Source: Paracoccaceae bacterium
Lineage (GTDB): Bacteria; Pseudomonadota; Alphaproteobacteria; Rhodobacterales; Rhodobacteraceae
Reading direction: 5' to 3'
Assembly: GCA_029265455.1 (NCBI GenBank)
Contig: JAJUJF010000016.1
Span: 1-32,204 of the forward strand
Length of the DNA: 32,204 bases
The translations under genes and the position numbers were made by a program. The notes below the pieces were generated by a model. It was not told the DNA's origin and did no database searches. It saw nothing but the letters and a program-made list of their open reading frames with translations. Shown piece after piece: positions 26,984 to 32,204 of the stretch; position 1 is the stretch's first letter, and every line of letters starts with the position of its first letter.

Positions 26984-27589
26984 GTGACGGATCGGGACGG
27001 CATCTTCGCGGGCGACGACCCCTTCGCGATCGCGCAGGCCTGGCTTGCGGAAGCGGAGAAGTTCGAGCCCAACGATCCGAACGCGATCGCGCTCGCCACG
27101 GTCGATGCCTCGGGGATGCCGAATGCCCGCATGGTGCTCCTGAAGGAGATCGAGGCCGACGCCTTCGTCTTCTACACCAACTACGGCAGCGTGAAGGCAC
27201 GGGAGATCGAGACCGCCGGCAAGGCGGCCTTCGTCATGCACTGGAAGAGCCTGCGCCGCCAGATCCGGGCCCGCGGCACCGTCACGCGCGAGGACGGGCC
27301 GAAGGCCGACGAATACTTCCGCAGCCGCGCGCTGCCGAGCCGTCTCGGCGCCTGGGCCTCGCGCCAGTCGCAGCCGCTCGAGAGCCGCAGCGCGCTGATC
27401 CGCGAGATGGAGCGGATCACGGCCGAGAAGGGCGCGGATCCCGAGCGTCCGCCGTTCTGGGGCGGCTACCGGATCGTGCCGGAGGAGATCGAGTTCTGGG
27501 CGGACGGGCTCCACCGCCTGCACGACCGTTTCCGCTGGACCCGTTCTGCCCCGGGTGCACCCTGGGAGGTCGTGCGCCTCAGCCCGTGA
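26984..27589 (+). CDS. pdxH: Pyridoxamine 5'-phosphate oxidase
   Basis: FMN enzyme oxidising pyridoxine- or pyridoxamine-5'-phosphate to PLP with oxygen. I chose GTG 26984, because AGGGG lies 8 nt upstream (26971-26975); the frame is open to 26939 but without an RBS. The 201-aa protein contains the family blocks [47 protein letters not shown] and the C-terminal [17 protein letters not shown]. It is divergent from pheS with a 170-nt gap. Confidence 0.95.
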   Translation: MTDRDGIFAGDDPFAIAQAWLAEAEKFEPNDPNAIALATVDASGMPNARMVLLKEIEADAFVFYTNYGSVKAREIETAGKAAFVMHWKSLRRQIRARGTVTREDGPKADEYFRSRALPSRLGAWASRQSQPLESRSALIREMERITAEKGADPERPPFWGGYRIVPEEIEFWADGLHRLHDRFRWTRSAPGAPWEVVRLSP

Positions 27590-27679
27590 TCGGGCTGCGG
27601 CACCGAGGCGGCCGCGTCGCGACCGGACGAGGCACTTTCCCTCCGGAGAGAATCGGGTTAGGTCGGCCAGGAGGTAGAG

Positions 27680-27703
27680 ATGCGGAGTACCGGTCAACGA
27701 TGA
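27680..27703 (+). other. Upstream ORF (MRSTGQR) overlapping the sspB start
   Basis: AGGAGG (27669-27674) sits 5 nt before ATG 27680, an ideal RBS. It opens a 7-codon frame whose TGA (27701-27703) overlaps the sspB ATG (27700-27702) as ATGA. sspB itself has only a distant GGAG. Translation of sspB is therefore probably coupled to this uORF. Inferred from sequence only. Confidence 0.55.
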
Positions 27704-28188
27704 CGAAGGGGATCAGCTACGGCCAGCTGATGCACAAGGCGCTGCGCCAGTTGATCAGGGACGTCCTGGCGCAGGTCGCGAACGAGGGCCTGCCGGGCGA
27801 CCACCATTTCTACATCACCTTCGATACGCGGCATCCGGGCGTCGACATGGCGGCGTCGCTGAAGGAGCGGTATCCGGAGGAGATGACAATCGTCATGCAG
27901 GACTGGTTCACCGATCTCGCGGTGATGAAGGACCGGTTCACGGTGACCCTCAACTTCGGCAACGTGCCGGAGCCGATCGTGATCCCCTTCGAGGCGATCA
28001 AGACCTTCGTCGATCCCTCCGTCGAGTTCGGCCTGCGTTTCGACGCACATGAGGAGACCGGGGAGGAGTCGGAGCCGGATGGCGACGACGACCTGCCGCC
28101 GGAGCCCGACACGCCGGGGCAGCCGTCCGAGCCCGAGCGGCGGGGAGAGGCCGAGATCGTCAGCCTCGACAAGTTCCGCAAGCAGTAG
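27700..28188 (+). CDS. sspB: SspB family ClpXP adaptor (alphaproteobacterial type)
   Basis: Adaptor delivering ssrA-tagged and some other substrates to the ClpXP protease. The N-terminal tag-binding domain (about 1-125) shows FYITFDTRHPGVDM, VMQDWFTDLAVMKDRFTVTL and IPFEAIKTFVDPSVEFGLRF. An acidic, proline-rich flexible linker follows. The C-terminal IVSLDKFRKQ is the expected ClpX-docking (XB) motif. The product is 162 aa. ATG 27700 fits the family N-terminus but has a poor RBS; a uORF with an excellent RBS overlaps it. A 7-bp hairpin immediately follows the stop. Confidence 0.93.
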   Translation: MTKGISYGQLMHKALRQLIRDVLAQVANEGLPGDHHFYITFDTRHPGVDMAASLKERYPEEMTIVMQDWFTDLAVMKDRFTVTLNFGNVPEPIVIPFEAIKTFVDPSVEFGLRFDAHEETGEESEPDGDDDLPPEPDTPGQPSEPERRGEAEIVSLDKFRKQ

Positions 28189-28207
28189 ACGGACGGCCGG
28201 CGTCCGT
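28189..28207. terminator. Hairpin between convergent sspB and hypothetical gene
   Basis: ACGGACG (28189-28195) and CGTCCGT (28201-28207) form a perfect 7-bp stem with a 5-nt loop, beginning at the sspB stop codon. It could end both converging transcripts. Confidence 0.55.
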
Positions 28208-28238
28208 TCCCCGGGCGATGCGGAATGGCGGCGCCGGG

Positions 28239-28745
28239 TCAGCCGGGCCCGTCGGGGCGCGGCCGCGCGGATGTGCCTGCCTGCCGCTTCCGGTGGGTGT
28301 CGGCGAGGATGCGGGCGATGAGCCGCTCGGCCTTTCGCAATCCCTCCGGCGTCTCGGCCTGCAGGGTCATGCGGGTCTCGACATCCTCGACCGCGAAGGT
28401 GTTGGCGAAGGTCTCGAGCGAGATCTCGTCGGGGCCGTCGGACTCGACGCCGACCGGGGGCCAGTCGTCCGCGTTGCCGCCGTTGATCGCGTCGATGGCC
28501 TCGAGCGCGAGCCGCCAGCAGCCATCCGGGGGCATGATTTCGACCGTGCCGAAGGCGACATGGGTCACCAGTTCGTCCTCGGGATCGAGACCGAGTTCCT
28601 CGGCGCCGTCGGCGGGCTCGCACCGCCAGTCGCGGGTGGCGCGGACGGTGAACCGTGGCGGGTTCCGCCCGGCGAATTCGGTCTCGAGCCAGTAGAGCAG
28701 CTGCTCCGGGGCAAGGTCGACCTCACGCTCGAGTGGGTCGGCCAT
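28239..28745 (-). CDS. Hypothetical acidic protein, 168 aa
   Basis: Not recognised. An acidic soluble protein with no signal peptide or membrane segment. Residues 1-90 contain EQLLYWLETEFAG and VTHVAFGTVEIMPPDGCWRLALEAIDAI. The C-terminal part has a helix LRKAERLIARILADTHRKRQ and a basic tail. The mixture of strands and helices suggests a compact cytosolic fold. ATG 28745 is one base past the stop of the DUF3775 gene, so the two are almost certainly co-translated and may act together. Confidence 0.75.
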   Translation of the reverse strand: MADPLEREVDLAPEQLLYWLETEFAGRNPPRFTVRATRDWRCEPADGAEELGLDPEDELVTHVAFGTVEIMPPDGCWRLALEAIDAINGGNADDWPPVGVESDGPDEISLETFANTFAVEDVETRMTLQAETPEGLRKAERLIARILADTHRKRQAGTSARPRPDGPG

Positions 28746-28746
28746 G

Positions 28747-29160
28747 TCAGTACTCGCCGGTCTCGAGAAGGTCGGAGCCGTCGTAGAGCTTGTCGATGCC
28801 CTCGTCCCAGTAATCGGCGACGTGGGGATGCGACAGCAGGTATTCGGCGGTCGAGCCCTCATGCCGCTCGAAGGCGAGGGCAAGCGCCTCCTCCCATTCC
28901 TCGGGCTCCATGTCGCCGCGGCCGATCCACATCAGCGCGACAAGTTCGGCCTGCTGGTCGGGCTCGAGATCCTCGATCTGGGCGATGATCTCCTGACGCA
29001 ACGGATTTTCGGGATCATCCTGCAGCATGATCGGCGAGGCGTCGTCGTCGGACAGGTTCGAGCCGGTATCCGGCATCGTCAGATCCTCCTGCGCCATCAG
29101 GCCGCGCATCTTGAGGATGAGGCTCTGCATGTAGCCCGGCTGGATCGTGAGCTCGTCCAT
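28747..29160 (-). CDS. DUF3775 family protein
   Basis: An acidic 137-aa protein of unknown function. It shows the family pattern of an N-terminal helix, an unstructured acidic segment (NLSDDDASPIMLQDDPENP), a LEPDQQAELVALMWIGRGDMEPEEWEEAL block and an HPHVADYWDEGID motif. No membrane segment is visible. ATG 29160 has a weak AGG-containing RBS. It is the first gene of a two-gene minus-strand unit, divergent from fumC across a 279-nt gap. Confidence 0.85.
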   Translation of the reverse strand: MDELTIQPGYMQSLILKMRGLMAQEDLTMPDTGSNLSDDDASPIMLQDDPENPLRQEIIAQIEDLEPDQQAELVALMWIGRGDMEPEEWEEALALAFERHEGSTAEYLLSHPHVADYWDEGIDKLYDGSDLLETGEY

Positions 29161-29266
29161 GGTCGTTCGCCTGCTATATCCCTTACTCTGCGCCACTGCG
29201 AAGCGCCGGTCAACGTCTGCGCGAAGGGAGAACCCGCGGCGGCCCGAATGGTTCGGCCCACGGGGC

Positions 29267-29332
29267 CCCACGCGTGAAAACCTCATCAACATATTGTTTT
29301 TGCAGGAAAAGAAAAGATTACTGAAGTGTTGA
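29267..29332 (+). promoter_or_regulatory. Shared AT-rich promoter/operator element, copy B
   Basis: Begins with the same 16-mer CCCACGCGTGAAAACC (29267-29282) as copy A. It continues TCAACATATTG, -35-like TTGTTT (29294-29299), a 16-nt spacer, -10-like GATTAC (29316-29321) and TTAC-N7-TTGA. It points towards fumC, whose ATG is about 110 nt beyond. It probably drives fumC; whether it is a promoter, an operator or both is inferred. Confidence 0.5.
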
Positions 29333-29439
29333 CGCCACCATGGGCAAGGCAGAGGGCGCATCCCCGGCCGGCAAACGCGTTGGACATGGGTGCGCGCCCC
29401 GATATACCCGCAGGGGAAGCCGTCAGGACGGAGGAAGCC

Positions 29440-30834
29440 ATGAGCGAGACTCGCACGGAAACGGACAGCTTCGGCCCGCTGGAAGTGCCGGCCGACCGCT
29501 ACTGGGGCGCGCAGACGCAGCGATCGCTCAGGAACTTCCCGATCGGCTGGGAGAAGCAGCCGGTGGCCATCGTCCGGGCCCTCGGCGTCGTCAAGAAGGC
29601 CTGCGCCGAGGTGAACGTGGCGCAGGGCAAGCTCGACCCGAAGCTCGGAGAGGCGATCGCGGCGGCGGCGCAGGAGGTGATCGACGGCAAGTGGGACGAT
29701 CATTTCCCGCTCGTCGTCTGGCAGACGGGATCGGGCACCCAGTCGAACATGAACGCGAACGAGGTGATCTCGAACCGCGCGATCGAGATGCTGGGGGGCG
29801 AGATCGGCTCGAAGAGCCCGGTGCATCCCAACGACCACGTCAACATGAGCCAGTCGTCGAACGACACCTTCCCGACGGCGATGCATGTCGCGGTGGCCCG
29901 GGTTGCCCATGAGGTGACGCTGCCCGCCCTGCAGAAGCTCCATCGGGCGCTTGCCCAGAAGGCGGCGGATTTCGCCCATATCATCAAGATCGGCCGCACC
30001 CATACCCAGGACGCGACGCCGCTCACGCTCGGGCAGGAGTTCGGCGGCTATGCCTTCCAGGTGGAACAGGCGATCAAGCGGGTGACGGCGGCGCTCCACA
30101 ACATCTATCCGCTCGCCCAGGGCGGCACCGCCGTCGGCACCGGCCTGAACACCAAGAAGGGATTTGCCGAAGCCGTCGCCGCGAAGATCGCCGAGATCAC
30201 GCGGCTGCCCTTCGTCACCGCGCCCAACAAGTTCGAGGCCCTTGCCGCGCATGACGCGCTCGTCGAGATGTCGGGGGCGCTCAAGACGGTGGCGGCCTCG
30301 CTCTTCAAGATCGCGAACGACATCCGCTTCCTCGGCTCCGGCCCGCGCTGCGGCCTCGGCGAGCTGATCCTGCCGGAGAACGAGCCCGGCTCCTCGATCA
30401 TGCCGGGCAAGGTCAACCCCACCCAGGCCGAGGCGCTGACCATGGTCTGCGCCCATGTGATGGGGAATGACGCGGCGGTCGGTTTCGCCGGCTCGCAGGG
30501 GCATTTCGAGCTCAATGTCTTCAAGCCGATGATGGCCTATAATGTGCTGCAGTCGCTGCAGCTCCTCGGCGACGCTTCGGTGGCCTTCACCGACAACATG
30601 GTCGTCGGCATCCAGGCAAACGAGGAGCGGATCTCGAAACTGATGTGGGAGAGCCTGATGCTCGTCACCGCGCTTGCCCCGGAGATCGGCTACGACAATG
30701 CGACGACCGTGGCGAAGACCGCCCACAAGAACGGCACGACCCTGAAGGAGGAAGCCATCCGCCTCGGCTTCTGCGACGAGGAGACCTTCGACCGCGTGGT
30801 GCGGCCGGAGGAGATGATCGGCCCGAAGGACTAG
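29440..30834 (+). CDS. fumC: Class II fumarate hydratase
   Basis: Iron-independent, homotetrameric TCA-cycle enzyme interconverting fumarate and L-malate. I chose ATG 29440 because GGAGGA (29430-29435) lies 5 nt upstream; the frame is open to 29326, but that stretch is not family-like. The product is 464 aa, close to the 467 aa of E. coli FumC. The signature [11 protein letters not shown] (near residue 318) holds the catalytic serine loop; [16 protein letters not shown] and [17 protein letters not shown] are intact. The three small downstream genes probably share its transcript. Confidence 0.97.
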   Translation: MSETRTETDSFGPLEVPADRYWGAQTQRSLRNFPIGWEKQPVAIVRALGVVKKACAEVNVAQGKLDPKLGEAIAAAAQEVIDGKWDDHFPLVVWQTGSGTQSNMNANEVISNRAIEMLGGEIGSKSPVHPNDHVNMSQSSNDTFPTAMHVAVARVAHEVTLPALQKLHRALAQKAADFAHIIKIGRTHTQDATPLTLGQEFGGYAFQVEQAIKRVTAALHNIYPLAQGGTAVGTGLNTKKGFAEAVAAKIAEITRLPFVTAPNKFEALAAHDALVEMSGALKTVAASLFKIANDIRFLGSGPRCGLGELILPENEPGSSIMPGKVNPTQAEALTMVCAHVMGNDAAVGFAGSQGHFELNVFKPMMAYNVLQSLQLLGDASVAFTDNMVVGIQANEERISKLMWESLMLVTALAPEIGYDNATTVAKTAHKNGTTLKEEAIRLGFCDEETFDRVVRPEEMIGPKD

Positions 30835-30838
30835 GGCG

Positions 30839-31711
30839 ATGCGCTGGCGGGGGCGGCGGACGAGTTCGAATGTCGAGGACCGCCGCGGCGGGGGCGCCTT
30901 CGGCGGGCGGGGCGGCCGGCGGGTGGGCGTGCGCGGTGCCGGGATCGGCGGGGCCGGCCTCGTGATCCTGCTTCTGGTCGGGCTGGTCTTCGGGGTGGAC
31001 GTCACCCCGCTGCTCGATCCGGGCGGGGGCACGGTGACGACCGAGGCCCCCTCCGGCCCGAACCGGATCGACGACGAGACGGAGGAATTCGTCGCGGTGG
31101 TGCTGGCCGAGACCGAGGAGGTCTGGGGGGAGATCTTCGCGGAATCCGGCGCCGAGTATGCCGAGCCGACACTGGTGCTCTATTCGGGCGTGACCTCGTC
31201 GGCCTGTGGCACGGCGCAGTCGGCGGTTGGGCCGTTCTACTGCCCGGCCGACCAGCGCATCTTCCTCGACACCGACTTCTTCCGGGTGATGGAGGAGCGG
31301 CTTGGCGGCGGGGGAGATTTCGCCGCCGCCTACGTGATCGCCCACGAGATCGGCCATCACGTGCAGCAGGAGATCGGCACCCTCGGGGAGGCGAATGCAA
31401 TGCGGGCGCGCATGTCCGAGGCCGAGGCGAATGCGGTATCGGTGAGGGTCGAGCTGCAGGCCGACTGCTATGCCGCGATCTGGGCGCGCGCGGCGCGCGA
31501 GCGGCTCGCGATCGGGCGGGACGACATCGAGGAGGCGCTGGCAACGGCGGCGGCCATCGGCGACGACGCGCTCCAGAGGCAGGGCCGCGGCGTGGTGGTC
31601 CCGGACAGCTTCACCCACGGTACCAGCGAGCAGCGCCAGCGCTGGTTCATCCGCGGTTTCGAGAGCGGCGATCCGGCCGATTGCGACACCTTCGCGGCGG
31701 AACGCCTGTGA
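30839..31711 (+). CDS. Neutral zinc metallopeptidase family protein (YpfJ-like)
   Basis: Putative membrane-anchored metalloprotease (PF04228). An arginine- and glycine-rich cytoplasmic N-terminus (1-33) precedes one membrane helix (about 35-53, GAGLVILLLVGLVFGV), leaving the catalytic domain outside. The zinc motif HEIGHH lies at 169-174 (nt 31343-31360), with the family downstream ELQADCYAAIWA. GPFYCPADQRIFLDTDFF is also typical. It is 290 aa and begins 4 nt after the fumC stop. Its natural substrate is unknown. Confidence 0.9.
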   Translation: MRWRGRRTSSNVEDRRGGGAFGGRGGRRVGVRGAGIGGAGLVILLLVGLVFGVDVTPLLDPGGGTVTTEAPSGPNRIDDETEEFVAVVLAETEEVWGEIFAESGAEYAEPTLVLYSGVTSSACGTAQSAVGPFYCPADQRIFLDTDFFRVMEERLGGGGDFAAAYVIAHEIGHHVQQEIGTLGEANAMRARMSEAEANAVSVRVELQADCYAAIWARAARERLAIGRDDIEEALATAAAIGDDALQRQGRGVVVPDSFTHGTSEQRQRWFIRGFESGDPADCDTFAAERL

Positions 31712-31724
31712 CGGGGGCGGGATG

Positions 31725-31898
31725 ATGGCGAAGGTGGTCAATCTCCGGACGGTACGGAAGCAGCAGAAGCGCGAGGCGACGCGGCGGGAAGCGACAGAGT
31801 CCTCCGCCCGCTCGGGCGAGAGCAGGGCAGAACGGCGCCGGCGCGAGGCAGAGGCCGAACGCGCGCTGCGCCGGCACGAGGAGCACCGGCGGGAATGA
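31725..31898 (+). CDS. DUF4169 family protein
   Basis: A 57-aa, very basic and helical protein beginning MAKVVNLRTVRKQQKREA and rich in Arg, Glu and Ala, as in the DUF4169 family found next to fumC in Rhodobacterales. ATG 31722 is an in-frame alternative adding one Met; GGGGG at 31713-31717 fits 31725 better. It might bind nucleic acid, given its charge, but no function is known. Confidence 0.82.
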   Translation: MAKVVNLRTVRKQQKREATRREATESSARSGESRAERRRREAEAERALRRHEEHRRE

Positions 31899-31941
31899 AT
31901 CCGCTCCCGGGCAGGGCTCCGGATCAGGGGTGGGGTGAACG

Positions 31942-32169
31942 ATGGCAGGGCGACCGGAGAAACATTCGCTGACGCTCAGGGGGCACCGGACCTCGGTGTC
32001 GCTCGAGGCGGAGTTCTGGGAGGCCTTCCGGGAGATCGCCGCTGCCGAAGGGAAGTCGGTGAACGCGCTTGCTGCCGAGATCGACGCCGCACGCGGCATG
32101 GAATCGGGGCTCGCCGGCGCGATCCGGGTCCACGTGCTCTGCTGGTATCGCGAGCGCGCGCGGAAGTGA
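31942..32169 (+). CDS. Ribbon-helix-helix domain protein (RHH_4)
   Basis: A 75-aa protein matching the RHH_4 family (PF13467): KHSLTLRGHRTSVSLEAEFWEAFREIAAAEGKSVNALAAEIDAAR. The TSVSL strand followed by two helices is the DNA-binding ribbon-helix-helix pattern. It may be a small transcription regulator or a protein-interaction module. GGGGTG before ATG 31942 is a modest RBS. It follows DUF4169 by 43 nt in the fumC cluster. Confidence 0.88.
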   Translation: MAGRPEKHSLTLRGHRTSVSLEAEFWEAFREIAAAEGKSVNALAAEIDAARGMESGLAGAIRVHVLCWYRERARK

Positions 32170-32204
32170 CGCAGGTTCAGGTGGCAGACAGGAGTGCCGC
32201 GAGG

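Overview
The window is a high-GC (roughly 68-70% by eye), densely packed chromosomal segment of an alphaproteobacterium, most likely Rhodobacterales. The evidence is the alphaproteobacterial SspB adaptor, DUF1244, DUF3775 and DUF4169 proteins, an RHH_4 protein downstream of fumC, a DgcN/DgcA pair, and sigma-EcfG-type promoter motifs. Genus cannot be told. I see no insertion sequences, phage genes, CRISPR arrays, tRNAs or rRNAs. It looks like housekeeping and accessory metabolism in short operons.

Layout. (1) 1-6863, plus strand: the 3' end of methylmalonyl-CoA mutase, two translationally coupled glycosyltransferases, NADP-malic enzyme (MaeB) and propionyl-CoA synthetase (PrpE). Together these suggest propionate assimilation through succinyl-CoA, with malate to pyruvate conversion. 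(2) 7126-9701: a histidine-kinase-like/HPt protein and a sigma-54-dependent response regulator. (3) 9891-14276: a complete pyrimidine (deoxy)nucleoside salvage operon, cdd-deoC-deoA-deoB-upp. (4) 14330-16112, minus strand: a 60-aa protein, tenA under a TPP riboswitch, and efp. (5) 16222-18313: patatin-like phospholipase and manganese catalase. (6) 18386-19855: glutathionyl-hydroquinone reductase (minus) and a 94-aa protein. (7) 19952-23021: dgcN, dgcA and a D-amino-acid transaminase, a D-glutamate/D-amino-acid module. (8) 23112-24287: AI-2E family permease. (9) 24388-26813, minus: DUF1244, an N-formylglutamate amidohydrolase family protein, and pheS. (10) 26984-28188: pdxH and sspB. (11) 28239-29160, minus: an unrecognised protein and a DUF3775 protein. 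(12) 29440-32169: fumC, a neutral zinc metallopeptidase, DUF4169 and a ribbon-helix-helix protein.

The most interesting signals are non-coding. Perfect GGAAC-N16/17-CGTT motifs, the consensus of the alphaproteobacterial general-stress sigma factor EcfG, sit directly upstream of the patatin gene and the AI-2E permease. A one-mismatch version sits upstream of the Mn catalase with ideal promoter-to-RBS geometry. This suggests a local general-stress regulon. Separately, two AT-rich intergenic regions 3.6 kb apart, in opposite orientation, carry related elements of about 65 nt. They share an identical 16-mer, a -35/-10-like pair at the same spacing and a CtrA-like TTAC-N7-TTRA site. This looks like a shared promoter/operator for the formylglutamate-hydrolase operon and for fumC, and I do not recognise it. 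Short upstream reading frames overlap the starts of sspB and the AI-2E permease and may couple translation. No gap between genes exceeds 300 bases.
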